DNA of 41,673 nt from CALOCY01 sp942491975 (GCA_942491975.1 CALOCY010000001.1:1-41673); one strand, 5' to 3'; numbered from the stretch's first letter, positions 16,147 to 25,274 are shown. Numbers and translations: made by a program. Notes: a model not told the origin generated them from the sequence alone.

Positions 16147-17460
16147 TTAACTGTAATGTTCTTTGTTCAATTTGTTAATGGCATCGGCGCCGCTTAATTC
16201 GGGGGCCGACTCACCTTGATTACTCCAAAACTTAGTATTTATGTCTTGGAGTGCTTTAGCTGCATCAACCACCATTGGCCTTGCGTCACTTGCTATTGAT
16301 GCGCTTGTGGTATTGTGCGTTTCCATATTATAACGTTTCATAGATTCAGAAGCCGCAACAAACAGCAAATCAGTATCAGCTTTTTCAAAATCTTTACCAC
16401 ACAATGCGCTGTCAATTACTTTCTTACCAACATCAGTGCTATAAGCCGCTTTTAATGCTTTTTCTTTAATGTCTTTGCTACTCTCAATGCCAGGCGCTAG
16501 AATCTCAGCGCGCGACAATGTATCTGAGTCCATAGCCTTAGTTGCGCATTCATCTTCTGCAACAACTTCATCATCCTGATCCACATTGAGAATTGATAAT
16601 ATTTTCATTACAACTTGTTCAATCTTATCTAGACGATTGTTTACAACTTGTTCAATCTTATCTAGACGATTGTCTGGCACTTCTTCCTCTTGGTCAGCAT
16701 CAGTAGCATCTGCGTCCTTGTCATCTGGCGAAGCAACGTCTTCATCTGCGCCTTGGCCTTCAAGAGCGCTTAGCCTTGCTTCAATGCTTTTCATCTGATC
16801 AGCAATATTCAAATCCCCATCGGCTGAAGTGTCCGTGTCTTCGGGCATTTCCTCATCGACAGCTTTTGTAATTAATTTCATAAACTTTTCTTTACGAGTC
16901 ATTTTTCTCTCCACTTTAATTGCACTATCGACAATAGAACATTCAGAACCACACCTGCCCGCTTGGACAAGTGCAACATGATTTCCGATAATATTTTTTT
17001 GAATAATATCACCGCTGTCTAATTCAATGAAATCGACCTCATACCCACATGATAATTGTCGAACCAATTTCGTCTCAACAGAATAAATGGCTTCTTTGTC
17101 AGTAACTAAAATATCTGCTATTAGTTTATCTGAGTCCTCACCCTCACCCTGTCGAACATTATTGATTGTCCCAACGGTAAGCTCCTTCCAGTTTCCAGGC
17201 CCAACAAACACAGCCCCATCTTCTGGATGACCTAATGTTAGGGGCTTTCCCTCAAAGGACGCCATTGTTTCGGGATTACAGATTTCTTCAATGGACCGAT
17301 TAACTGTTTTTGTTTCTGAGCTATCGCCAACTCCTGTTTCATATTCTGCATATATAAGATCGCCAGCTCTTGCCAATACAGCACCATTACAGGCTAAATA
17401 GCCCTCGGGTGTTCTACTGATGTTTTCTGACAAATCAATGACAGAATAAAAGCGTGCCAT
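16147..17460 (-). CDS. DUF2213 prohead protease with scaffold domain
   Basis: About 437 residues from the ATG at 17460 (MARFYSVIDLSENISRTPEG); a TTG at 17472 is less likely. Residues 1-175 match DUF2213 (EGYLACNGAVLARAG, KPLTLGHPEDGAVFVGP, VRQLSCGYEVDF, NHVALVQAGR), a predicted herpesvirus-like Ser-His prohead protease. Residues about 190-300 are highly acidic and coiled-coil, with NRLDKIEQVV duplicated in tandem (33-base DNA repeat at 16609-16674). The C-terminal part is helical. It probably provides both scaffold and maturation protease. Confidence 0.85.
   Translation of the reverse strand: MARFYSVIDLSENISRTPEGYLACNGAVLARAGDLIYAEYETGVGDSSETKTVNRSIEEICNPETMASFEGKPLTLGHPEDGAVFVGPGNWKELTVGTINNVRQGEGEDSDKLIADILVTDKEAIYSVETKLVRQLSCGYEVDFIELDSGDIIQKNIIGNHVALVQAGRCGSECSIVDSAIKVERKMTRKEKFMKLITKAVDEEMPEDTDTSADGDLNIADQMKSIEARLSALEGQGADEDVASPDDKDADATDADQEEEVPDNRLDKIEQVVNNRLDKIEQVVMKILSILNVDQDDEVVAEDECATKAMDSDTLSRAEILAPGIESSKDIKEKALKAAYSTDVGKKVIDSALCGKDFEKADTDLLFVAASESMKRYNMETHNTTSASIASDARPMVVDAAKALQDINTKFWSNQGESAPELSGADAINKLNKEHYS
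16609..16674 (-). repeat. 33-base tandem repeat in the scaffold coiled coil
   Basis: Two almost identical 33-base units encode the 11-residue unit NNRLDKIEQVV. The period is three times a codon, so the frame is preserved and the predicted coiled coil is extended by about three turns. It looks like a recent duplication. Confidence 0.85.
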
Positions 17461-17484
17461 CACAATGCTCAATATAAAAATACT

Positions 17485-17512
17485 ATTATATACAGGCTGG
17501 ATATAAAATCAA
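17485..17512 (-). promoter_or_regulatory. Candidate internal late promoter before the protease-scaffold gene
   Basis: On the minus strand TTGATT (17512-17507) is followed after 16 bases by TATAAT (17490-17485), 25 bases upstream of the protease ATG. The -10 box is perfect and the -35 has four of six matches. It could boost capsid expression within the late operon. The gap here is only 59 bases, AT-rich. Confidence 0.4.
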
Positions 17513-17519
17513 CATTTTT

Positions 17520-18239
17520 TTAATTTGGGATTATTGGATCGGCAAAACAACGGCAATTCCAAATGTTTCCTGGACCGTGAAACCCTTCGCCTTCAATAAA
17601 TGGTGGATTTGCAAATGCAAAAATCTTACCGTCTAACTCTGCGTGAGTCTCTCGAACGTCCGCGTCTCCAGCAGTCACCCAAGTGTAATGTGTTGATCCT
17701 ATTGAAGAAGCTCGGGCCTGTGTGAATGCAGCATTGGACTTTGCGGTTTCAGTTCTTGCTATTAATACCGCTCGGTTTTCTGTAATGTTTCCTAAATTTA
17801 AAATTCTTTTTGCCGCTTCATTAGCTCTTATCCCGCCAGTTGCTGACTGTTGTGAAATAATTTGTGCTTTCTCTCCCGCTTCAATCGGTAAAGATTTTAT
17901 TAAAGCCACTTGTTCATTTTGAAGTTGAAGAGCTGTTGATCCAACAGATGTTGTGTTGAGTGTTCTCCGCAACTCCTCGCTTAAATCAACAGCGGCAGAA
18001 TTCCAAGCACGCTGATTGCTTGCTGCAATTGAATTTAAAATCTTTGCCGTTACAGATTCCGCCCATGGCCCTAGCGCATCAGAATATGCAAGCAGTGCTG
18101 CGTCAAGAGCTTCTGGGTCAATTATTATTCCGCTATCGTCTGTATGCACGTCTATTATGCTTCCAACGACACGCGCCACCTTGCGAAGCTGTGTTGCAAG
18201 CTGACGCTCAGATGTTTTTGTCGTCGAGAATTTAGCCAT
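17520..18239 (-). CDS. Mu F-like minor head protein
   Basis: The 239-residue protein ends with VLIARTETAKSNAAFTQARA followed by YTWVTAGDADVRETHAELDGK and GFHGPGNIWNCRCF, the clear signature of the Phage_Mu_F / SPP1 gp7 family. These proteins enter the head with the portal and aid assembly or DNA ejection. It overlaps the portal stop by 8 bases. N-terminal 150 residues are helical and less conserved. Confidence 0.9.
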   Translation of the reverse strand: MAKFSTTKTSERQLATQLRKVARVVGSIIDVHTDDSGIIIDPEALDAALLAYSDALGPWAESVTAKILNSIAASNQRAWNSAAVDLSEELRRTLNTTSVGSTALQLQNEQVALIKSLPIEAGEKAQIISQQSATGGIRANEAAKRILNLGNITENRAVLIARTETAKSNAAFTQARASSIGSTHYTWVTAGDADVRETHAELDGKIFAFANPPFIEGEGFHGPGNIWNCRCFADPIIPN

Positions 18240-19668
18240 CTAGGGGATCGTCTTCATTATTTGCCTCTCCAAGATCAGATTCAGACGGAGTAATAGAAAA
18301 GCTTGGGGGCGGCTCTATTTCTGCTTCTGCAATGTCATCATCATCAATAGTCGAAAACATTCCCGTAATCTCAGATAATTTTTTAAGCTCTCTTAATGCC
18401 ATTGCTTCCGTTATGATCCCAGCGGTAACAGCTTTTACAACCTGATCCACCCCTGATGCTGAAATATCCATTTTTTCTTTTTCTGTCGTTTGCCATAAAG
18501 GAACAAAAGAAAAATCAAAATTTTCAGGCGGTGGCTTCCCGAAGCATGATCGATAAAGCACATTTGTTAGCTTTAACATTGGATCACGCAATATGCTTTC
18601 TTGGTCAGCTAAAATATTGTCGTAATACATTCTAAGCTGAGTTTCGCCATTGGAGCTGAGACCACTAACACTTTCTAAAAATAATCGAATCAATGGCTGC
18701 TTCAATGCACCAGCAAGCTTCTGATCAAACTTTGCCATTACATCTGACAATCCAGAAAAAGCATAACTAAATGTGCTGTACTCATCTTCTTTGTCAATTA
18801 AAGAGAGACCCGCATTACTCTGCAATATTTGCATTTCTTCGAAAAACATCTGCATGTTTTGAACTGCCATTCCTCCAGCCGCGAGTATCTCTCGCAATCG
18901 GTCAATCTGCATTACACGAACGTTTGCTTTTTCAACCAAGTTTGAAGCATTTCCTGTTGATGAGTCTGAATAATTTAAAACTTCAACAATTCTTTCTACA
19001 ATCGATTGACCCCACATTTGCTCAAATATTTTTTGTGAGTATGGCAAATCATTTCCAATTATTCTAATAAGCCTGCTATAATGAACTCTAGTGAATTTAA
19101 CATCGCCTGTTATTGCATTCGCCAATAGATCATAAAAAACCGGGTTACCTGCTTCTGGCCCAAACTGCACCACTTGTGTTGTGTCCGGCGTTATGTACCA
19201 TCTATCAAACACACTTAGACCGAGAAATTGATCTTGCCCAACTGTGTCGAGTCTTAATGGCGTTAATGGGTCTTGACCTGCGATATTTATTATCGCAACA
19301 GCGCCGCCATATAAATTGCCCCACTTTAAAACTTCAAGCAATGCTTTCCACATTCCAGAAGTAGACATTTTAGTTTGTAATGTTTGAGATTCTGACGGCT
19401 CAATATCGCCGGATAAATTTATCCCTGACCGCAACATGTCTGATGCATAGTTATCAATCGCAGCACCGACAAGCCAATTTGTTCTGTACATGGCCTCAAG
19501 CTTTATTCGATTATGAGTAAGTTCATTAAAAACATACGTGCCAGCACTAATCATGTTTTTCTGACCAACGCCGACTTTTGATGCCAAATTTAAATATCCA
19601 TCAGCAACATTTTTCGTTTCTGTTATAATTTCATTTGACGTTTTGCTATCTTTTTTCTTCTTACCCAC
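18232..19668 (-). CDS. Portal protein (DUF1073)
   Basis: The 478-residue protein shows the DUF1073 portal pattern: NRIKLEAMYRTNWLVGAAIDNYASDMLRSGI, LLEVLKWGNLYGGAVAI, LSVFDRWYITPD and QKIFEQMWGQSIVERIVEVL. It forms the dodecameric ring at one head vertex. GTG is the likely start (19668), preceded by GGGAG and overlapping the TerL stop by 8 bases. The N-terminus is Lys-rich, and the C-terminus is acidic, as usual. Confidence 0.92.
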   Translation of the reverse strand: MGKKKKDSKTSNEIITETKNVADGYLNLASKVGVGQKNMISAGTYVFNELTHNRIKLEAMYRTNWLVGAAIDNYASDMLRSGINLSGDIEPSESQTLQTKMSTSGMWKALLEVLKWGNLYGGAVAIINIAGQDPLTPLRLDTVGQDQFLGLSVFDRWYITPDTTQVVQFGPEAGNPVFYDLLANAITGDVKFTRVHYSRLIRIIGNDLPYSQKIFEQMWGQSIVERIVEVLNYSDSSTGNASNLVEKANVRVMQIDRLREILAAGGMAVQNMQMFFEEMQILQSNAGLSLIDKEDEYSTFSYAFSGLSDVMAKFDQKLAGALKQPLIRLFLESVSGLSSNGETQLRMYYDNILADQESILRDPMLKLTNVLYRSCFGKPPPENFDFSFVPLWQTTEKEKMDISASGVDQVVKAVTAGIITEAMALRELKKLSEITGMFSTIDDDDIAEAEIEPPPSFSITPSESDLGEANNEDDPLDG

Positions 19669-21097
19669 CTAATCTCTCCCATACATTAATAGAATTCGAC
19701 CCTAACATATCATTGCACGCATCTGTTAAGCAATCCACTTGGTCATCAAACTTGTGGCTGTCGTCAGATGTGAAAGCCTCACACTCACAAACGAAGTCAT
19801 TTGTAAAGGGCGCATCTTCTGGTAGCATAACATATCCCGATTCAATATGCGGCAAAATATCTAGGACCCTGGTGTATTTGTCTGTAGTCCGTGGAATTCC
19901 AATAATTGGAAACAGTGCTTTAGTCTTTATTTGTTGAATAAGGCCTGTGCCACTGGATTTATCTTCTACGTACATTGCTCGAAGAGCACCGTAGTATGTC
20001 CTTTCAAACTCAATGTGTTTTTTCCAAAATGATACTGCTCGTCTTTGAAGCTCTGGCGCCTCCCATTTGCCTCTTATTTGATCAATCAAATACGCCTTAT
20101 TATCTTGGCCAAAACCCCAGCATTGGAAAACTGAATAGTCATTTCTCTCAGATGTTTTTTGTGCAGTGTCTACGAAAATCTTTCTGAATTTTATAATCGG
20201 TAGTTTTTTATAATATTCAAAACACCTTACTTTTATAACTCCGCCCCCTGTAATCAATGGGTTTTGCTGGTACAACGCTTGCCAATCTTCATTTGACATT
20301 CTTTTTTTTCTTTTTAACAAAAACGATAGCGATTTGTGCTGAGGGAAAAGAGCTTCTCCGGCCTTTCTAAATTCCTCATCTTCTTCAGCAATTGCTGGAT
20401 AAGAAAAAACTTTTATATCATCACCGTCGACCTCTAGCATTCTTCCAACGGGGTCATCGCTATTCCATCTTGTCAATATAGTTATAAACCCTGCATTTTC
20501 GCTAAAGCGCGTGTAAAAATCAGTAGTAAACCATTCCCACACTTTCTGACGCCATATGGGGGACCCTGATTGCTCTCGGCCTTTCAGCGGATCATCAATA
20601 ATTGCTAAGTCTAACCCCTCTCCAGTAATAGCGCCAGTAGGGCACGTTGTGTTTCTGAAACTACCTTCAGAATCAATATAATCTAAAAAAGTTAAATTTC
20701 TAGCTTTGCTTGATTTAACCCCGATCTCATTTATCATTGGGCCAAATATTTTTTTGAATTTATCAGACGTGTATATCTTCTGTAGCTTTTCGTTTGCTCT
20801 CTTTCCAAGCCTGTCACTATAAGAAACATAAACGCTTTTTAAATACTTATGCTTGCCACTAATCCAACTTATAAACCAAACACCTATTTCTGATTTTCCA
20901 TGCTGTGGGGGCGCGCATTTAACATGCTCAGGGCTTTCTTCACCGAGCCACTCGGTATAGAAATCTTGAAATGAGTAGCACAATTCTCTTTGCCACCATC
21001 CAATTTTTAATCCCGGATTGTTATATTGATAATAAGCCCAAAAATTTTCCCTTGACTCATGAATCGCCATCAGCTCAATCAAGTCTACGTCGTTCAT
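19661..21097 (-). CDS. terL: Terminase large subunit
   Basis: The 478-residue DNA-packaging ATPase/nuclease shows an atypical Walker A (APPQHGKS, residues 62-69), a Walker B (AIIDDP, 165-170), the coupling motif region ITILTRW and an RNase H-like nuclease domain starting at FVDTAQKTSERNDYS (about 309-322) with a final acidic cluster DDQVDCLTDA near residue 460. This is full length. The start overlaps the TerS stop (ATGA). Confidence 0.95.
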   Translation of the reverse strand: MNDVDLIELMAIHESRENFWAYYQYNNPGLKIGWWQRELCYSFQDFYTEWLGEESPEHVKCAPPQHGKSEIGVWFISWISGKHKYLKSVYVSYSDRLGKRANEKLQKIYTSDKFKKIFGPMINEIGVKSSKARNLTFLDYIDSEGSFRNTTCPTGAITGEGLDLAIIDDPLKGREQSGSPIWRQKVWEWFTTDFYTRFSENAGFITILTRWNSDDPVGRMLEVDGDDIKVFSYPAIAEEDEEFRKAGEALFPQHKSLSFLLKRKKRMSNEDWQALYQQNPLITGGGVIKVRCFEYYKKLPIIKFRKIFVDTAQKTSERNDYSVFQCWGFGQDNKAYLIDQIRGKWEAPELQRRAVSFWKKHIEFERTYYGALRAMYVEDKSSGTGLIQQIKTKALFPIIGIPRTTDKYTRVLDILPHIESGYVMLPEDAPFTNDFVCECEAFTSDDSHKFDDQVDCLTDACNDMLGSNSINVWERLGG

Positions 21098-21519
21098 TTT
21101 TTGGGCTTGTCTTCAAAAACAGATGCGGGGATTCCTCGCCTGACTGCTTCTTCTTTTGTCTCCTCGTGGGTCATTTCTCGCTTGTCCTCAACAGTCATCA
21201 CTGTTTCTGAGGATTGCTTTTTGGACAATATATACTCAAGAAATTCGCCGCTGGGTTTTTTGCTGTTCAAAAAATCCTCAGCCATTCTTATCAAGCCTAA
21301 CTCTAAAATGGTCAAATCTTTTTTCTTCTTCAGCTCCTTTAGCTCATCCATCGTGATAGCTGCTAGCTTATCAAACGTCATCTGCACTTCGGCCTTTTTG
21401 TAGCCAGCGTTCTTCAGATTAGTAATGATTTTTCGCGGTCGGCCCTTTGGATTACTAATTTCACCCTTTTCAAAGCGATTCATCATGCCGCCTTTTGGCC
21501 CTGGAACTAGCTTAGACAC
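21094..21519 (-). CDS. terS: Terminase small subunit (probable)
   Basis: The 141-residue basic protein has NPKGRPRKIITNLKNAGYKKAEV near the N-terminus, resembling DUF5681-type DNA-binding starts of TerS proteins, followed by helices KLAAITMDELKELKKKKD. It is directly upstream of TerL with overlapping codons, the standard location. It should recognise the packaging site. The assignment depends on position plus the DNA-binding-like start. Confidence 0.75.
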   Translation of the reverse strand: MSKLVPGPKGGMMNRFEKGEISNPKGRPRKIITNLKNAGYKKAEVQMTFDKLAAITMDELKELKKKKDLTILELGLIRMAEDFLNSKKPSGEFLEYILSKKQSSETVMTVEDKREMTHEETKEEAVRRGIPASVFEDKPKK

Positions 21520-21757
21520 GCTCCTTTAAATCCCCTTTATTTAAATAAGACGCATTACTGTTCAAAACGCGCCCATCAATTGTCGTGTTTTTAAACAAAG
21601 CACCGCGGAAGTCCAAGCCTTCTACTTCCAGTCCGCTTAAATCTTGATCAGTAAAATCTGCTCTCTCACCCATGATATTTCCGTCTTTATCTTTCACTTG
21701 ATCGTAAAAATATTTGTGTGACTCCATCATTTCAATAAGTCTGTCTTGTGTGATCAT
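21512..21757 (-). CDS. Small pentapeptide-repeat-like protein
   Basis: The 81-residue protein starts with a helix (MITQDRLIEMMESHKYF) followed by GERADFTDQDLSGLEVEGLDFRGALFKN, a short run of A(D/N)LXX-like repeats. The layout (helix, GERADxxxxDLSG) is shared with the larger protein at 27438-27953. It is first in the late operon and overlaps TerS by 8 bases. Function unknown; pentapeptide proteins in phages have been linked to DNA mimicry or inhibition, but that is not shown here. Confidence 0.65.
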   Translation of the reverse strand: MITQDRLIEMMESHKYFYDQVKDKDGNIMGERADFTDQDLSGLEVEGLDFRGALFKNTTIDGRVLNSNASYLNKGDLKERV

Positions 21758-21786
21758 TTTTTAATCTCATTTAGCATTGAAGCAGC

Positions 21787-21816
21787 ATAATAGCACACCT
21801 TCCCCTTTTTGGTCAA
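21787..21816 (-). promoter_or_regulatory. Candidate late-operon promoter
   Basis: On the minus strand TTGACC (21816-21811), an 18-base spacer and TATTAT (21792-21787) lie 30 bases before the first gene of the packaging operon. Each box has five of six consensus bases. The spacing is one longer than ideal, which could allow dependence on an activator bound to the repeats just upstream. Confidence 0.5.
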
Positions 21817-21835
21817 GTTTTACTCGTATATGTCC

Positions 21836-21987
21836 TTGGGTACAGTGGGGCTCTGTGGGTACTAACTTTGCTGGTCCTCTCCAATCGTTATTTCTTTATT
21901 TATCTCCATGGTATCATACGCAATAATACGTATTACTAATATAATACTCCATAATCCATAGTACCCACCGTGACTTAGTGTACCCAA
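21836..21987. repeat. Large inverted repeat with four TGGGTAC units
   Basis: Two 29-base arms (21836-21864 and 21959-21987) are inverted copies of each other, sharing TTGGGTACA and GTGGGTACTA at their ends with a variable middle. Each arm has two TGGGTAC units 19 bases apart, about two helical turns. The arms flank a 94-base AT-rich spacer that includes the 12-base palindrome TAATACGTATTA (21924-21935). The layout resembles a protein-binding operator or origin rather than a hairpin. It lies in the 271-base gap between primase and late genes. Confidence 0.7.
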
Positions 21988-22028
21988 AAATAGTAAAAAT
22001 CAATCTAATACACCCTATATGCCCAACT

Positions 22029-24179
22029 TTAGAACACACCCCCTAAAAGTTGATCAATTTTAACACTGCTCACATTTACTCCATTTTTTATGTAGACCCT
22101 AAAAACCTGACCATTAATCTTCCATCGTCCAGATTTTGACCCATTATTTTTAAGTTGCACATAATCTGATCGTTTCAATGCGTGCATCATCTTCCTTTTT
22201 ACAGACTGCTCTTTCTCTCCCATTTGCAATGCTTTGGATATTATATAGTCAGATCGTATGGCATCTGGATTCCCTGCCTCCTCTAATATGTCCTCTATCC
22301 ACTCATCGACACTAAATGAAATAGCGACAACACTTTTGTGTGCATCTGTTCGACGCTGTCCTCCATCTGCTGAAAACTTAGACAAATCTCTTTTGTTCAA
22401 AAAGGCAGCAACATGATTCTTGCCTCTATCATCATAAAACCAACCCCAAAGCTGTTCAAAATAAGACTTCCTATCTTCTATATTAGACAACCCCATTTCT
22501 TGGGGTGTTGCACAAGATATGACATCGTATCGTCGATCGTCCTCCGGAATGTAAATGCCTGTGTTGAGGTGATTAGTTGTTATGACAACGCCGCAGTACA
22601 TTCGCATCGAGTGCTGATGCCCATATTTCGGATTAATGTTGACATAGTCGGGTGAACCTGCTATAAGGACCTTGACTTGTTCATTGAATGCCCATTTCGA
22701 TGTGTCTTGTAGATTCGCCGCTTCTGATATGCGGATCAGCGCGGCGGATGCATAAGAGTTGTAGCTTGACTCGATGTCCTTTGGATTCGTTTCTTTCACA
22801 TTCCATCGTCCGATGGCAGGTATGCACATAGCGATTGCAGTATCCTTACCAACCCCTTGCTCACCGGCTATCAAGAGCGCGAACCTGGGCTTCTCTCCAA
22901 TCTTTTGCACCCTGTGTGCCATATAATCAAAGAACTGATCTGCGTCTCCATCTTTATTAAATGCTCTGCGTACATGCTCAATGAACGGTGTTGCAAGTTT
23001 CTCGTCTCCTAGCTCAATAGTTGCCTTTCTAAATCGATTAAACACGGCAGCCCCTGGCGACTCGATTATCTCGCCTTCATGACAATCTCTACCGGACATG
23101 TAATCTTGATCTATGAGCGGTTCGGATGTCATTGAAGTTGCGAGCCGATTGTTTTTTATCCAAGAGGATGCTTTAACAATTTTACCGCCGTCATTGACTG
23201 TGCTTACAGCAGCATCGACCGCGTTTGCTAGCCAGTGACTACCTGTGGGGCGATATATGAAGTTGTTTCCGGGTCCATAGTATATGAACTGCTCAATCGG
23301 AACGGCTCCACCGTCCGGCACCCAACCTCCTCCTATTGCTTCTTTGACAATTGTTGCGATTGACAATTCCTTTTGTGCTCCATCTTGACTTATCTTATAG
23401 AAACACTCTTCCATTCGTTCATCGTGCCCAGTCCCCTTTTTCCCACCGTCTTTTTCAGACCACGCTTGATATAGCTTCCATGCGTCTTCACTCCTATCAA
23501 ACTCACGCCCTAAGATTATGCCCACGTTGCGCCACATTCCTCTATCATCAGCTTGTACATGTTCTAGCATGGCTTCCACTTGATCTAGTGTGTATTTTGA
23601 TGTGTATATCGTATCTTTCTTACGCTTTTGCTTTCCTTTAGACTTAGTCAAATAAGCCGGCAGCGTCTTGATGCTTTCATGCCAGTTGAGCCACTCGTAT
23701 TCGCCGCCGCATTGATGTAGTGACGGGGGCGCCACGATGTAACCCCCATCATTACGAACGTCTACACCGTCTCCTAGCGTGTTTGACGAGGTCTTTAGCG
23801 CTGAGTTGTATTTAAACACAACATGCATGCCGCCGCTTCCTGTTTTCGACATGAGCGTGTTGGGCTCTCCGTGCTCACTGATTAGCTCTTGCCAAGTAGC
23901 AGCACCCATTTTCCCGTCAGCCACATCGATATCAATAACCGTGATACCTGATATTTCACCTGTGACGATGCCGACATTGGATCGTGGGGCATCGTCATCA
24001 AACCATTGTGCGATTTGTTCTTGATCATTTGAAGCACCCTTGAGGCCTTTTTTCAATCTTGGATGTTTCCCAGCATTCGAGCAATTTTGCACACCACATG
24101 TGCATTGTCCGCGTTCAATGCAGTGTAGTGGGAACACCCAAAAGCCTTTCGCTAAATATTTCAGTACCTTATCTTTCAT
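22029..24179 (-). CDS. Primase-polymerase / superfamily-3-type helicase
   Basis: About 716 residues from ATG 24179, preceded by GGAG at six bases; a GTG at 24191 would add four. Residues 1-160 form a Prim-Pol domain: a Cys cluster (C26, C28, C33), GKHPR, VIDIDV (catalytic DID, 83-85), SGGMH (H119) and DVRNDGGYIVAPPS. A PriCT-like region (about 195-285; YTLDQVEAMLEHVQADDRGMWRNVG) follows. The helicase part has Walker A GEQGVGKDT (439-447), with EAANLQDTSKW and VVITTNHLNT downstream, as in VirE/DUF5906 proteins. It should prime and unwind at the phage origin. Confidence 0.92.
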   Translation of the reverse strand: MKDKVLKYLAKGFWVFPLHCIERGQCTCGVQNCSNAGKHPRLKKGLKGASNDQEQIAQWFDDDAPRSNVGIVTGEISGITVIDIDVADGKMGAATWQELISEHGEPNTLMSKTGSGGMHVVFKYNSALKTSSNTLGDGVDVRNDGGYIVAPPSLHQCGGEYEWLNWHESIKTLPAYLTKSKGKQKRKKDTIYTSKYTLDQVEAMLEHVQADDRGMWRNVGIILGREFDRSEDAWKLYQAWSEKDGGKKGTGHDERMEECFYKISQDGAQKELSIATIVKEAIGGGWVPDGGAVPIEQFIYYGPGNNFIYRPTGSHWLANAVDAAVSTVNDGGKIVKASSWIKNNRLATSMTSEPLIDQDYMSGRDCHEGEIIESPGAAVFNRFRKATIELGDEKLATPFIEHVRRAFNKDGDADQFFDYMAHRVQKIGEKPRFALLIAGEQGVGKDTAIAMCIPAIGRWNVKETNPKDIESSYNSYASAALIRISEAANLQDTSKWAFNEQVKVLIAGSPDYVNINPKYGHQHSMRMYCGVVITTNHLNTGIYIPEDDRRYDVISCATPQEMGLSNIEDRKSYFEQLWGWFYDDRGKNHVAAFLNKRDLSKFSADGGQRRTDAHKSVVAISFSVDEWIEDILEEAGNPDAIRSDYIISKALQMGEKEQSVKRKMMHALKRSDYVQLKNNGSKSGRWKINGQVFRVYIKNGVNVSSVKIDQLLGGVF

Positions 24180-24191
24180 TGCTTGCTCCAC

Positions 24192-24216
24192 AAAAAAGGG
24201 GGCCTGTGCCCCCTTT
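24192..24216 (-). terminator. Intrinsic terminator just before the primase gene
   Basis: Read leftwards the DNA gives AAAGGGGGC ACAG GCCCCCTTTTTT: a 9-base-pair stem, 4-base loop and six Ts. It lies after the ssDNA-binding-like gene and its T-tract almost touches the primase ribosome binding site, so it can cut primase expression from the early leftward transcript. Confidence 0.8.
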
Positions 24217-24232
24217 GCTTAATGATATTAAT

Positions 24233-25003
24233 TTAAAAAACTTCTTTTGGTGTAGCGCTTCCTTCAACATCGTCTTGTTGAAGTTCAACTTTTCCACTTG
24301 CCGCAATATTATAAAAATCGACTGCTTGCTTAAAAAGCTCACGATCTTTAATTGGTTCATCTAAATAGAACCGTGCGGTTTTCCAAGAGTCTCCGTTTTT
24401 GTTTTCAGTCATTGTTTCTGCATGATATATATGCGTGAAAGATGCTGGCGTGTATATTTCCCCCTTGGCATTTTTCATTTTTAGAGCACTCCACTTTGCA
24501 ATCCAGTTTTTGCTGTGCTTTACTTGCGTTTTAGAAAGTGAAAGGATTGCTCTTTGCCACAGCCCTGAACTGCTTTTGACTAGAACGTAATGGATTCTTG
24601 TATCGTGCAACTCTTCACCATTTAGCATTTTTATGCCTTTTTCGTTTTCTGTTATTCCCTTAATCAATCCGCTTTCAACCTCTACGGGGTCCATGTCGCC
24701 GCGATAGCCGCCCCCAAGCTTTCGTGGCACCCATTTGCAGTATCTGCGTCTGTAGTGGCACGGAATGATTGTCAGGGTGTTATAAAGCTCGTTAGTTACA
24801 TTGTTCCAAAACATTCCGGCCTGTGCCCCTTCAACAACGCCGTTTTCAATTGCGGCGCTTTTTGCTTGTAGCAAATATATGAATGGGATTGCTATGGACT
24901 CTTTATCAATTTCCTCCATGCCACATCCGGCATACTGTTCAAAATCAATCACGTCTGACAATTCAGTGCTTTCTTTAACTTTCAACTCTTTATCTTTACT
25001 CAT
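24233..25003 (-). CDS. Possible ssDNA-binding / DNA-metabolism protein
   Basis: The 256-residue protein has an acidic N-terminus, then IAIPFIYLLQAKSA, GAQAGMFWNNVTNELYNTLTIIPCHYRRRYCKWVPRKLGGGYRG, and ends with the acidic tail DVEGSATPKEVF. This pattern occurs in a conserved phage family often annotated as ssDNA-binding; an OB-like core and acidic C-terminal tail fit such a role, but I cannot confirm it. It sits just upstream of the primase, separated by a terminator, and begins after AGGAG. Confidence 0.5.
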   Translation of the reverse strand: MSKDKELKVKESTELSDVIDFEQYAGCGMEEIDKESIAIPFIYLLQAKSAAIENGVVEGAQAGMFWNNVTNELYNTLTIIPCHYRRRYCKWVPRKLGGGYRGDMDPVEVESGLIKGITENEKGIKMLNGEELHDTRIHYVLVKSSSGLWQRAILSLSKTQVKHSKNWIAKWSALKMKNAKGEIYTPASFTHIYHAETMTENKNGDSWKTARFYLDEPIKDRELFKQAVDFYNIAASGKVELQQDDVEGSATPKEVF

Positions 25004-25274
25004 TGTTTTCTCCTAAATTTTCGAACTCTTTATGTGCGGCTATTGCCTTGGCTTTTATATTTTCGAACACAATAATTGAACCACACATTGCGCCCATCGC
25101 AATGTGTGGTTCGTCCTGTAATGAACCTAGTGCAACACGACCAAGCATTTGTGTTAAAATAGCTTTATCGCACATCATAATCTTAAGCAGCTGTGCCTGA
25201 AGTTCATCCAACTCAATCGTTACTCTACTCATTGTTTTCTCCATTCTAATTTCCTCTCTATCAGTTAAATTCAT
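24996..25274 (-). CDS. Small helical protein of the early leftward operon
   Basis: The 92-residue protein starts at ATG 25274 behind AAGGAG and overlaps its upstream neighbour by 14 bases; an internal ATG (MSRVTIELDEL) also has a binding site. It is mostly helical with Cys in MMCDKAIL and AMCGSIIV. No family recognised. Its stop overlaps the start of the ssDNA-binding-like gene, so the two are coupled. Confidence 0.6.
   Translation of the reverse strand: MNLTDREEIRMEKTMSRVTIELDELQAQLLKIMMCDKAILTQMLGRVALGSLQDEPHIAMGAMCGSIIVFENIKAKAIAAHKEFENLGENNE

Noticed and set aside
21924..21935. Palindrome TAATACGTATTA as a separate operator
   Set aside because: A single 12-base AT-rich palindrome can occur by chance; kept only as part of the larger repeat region.
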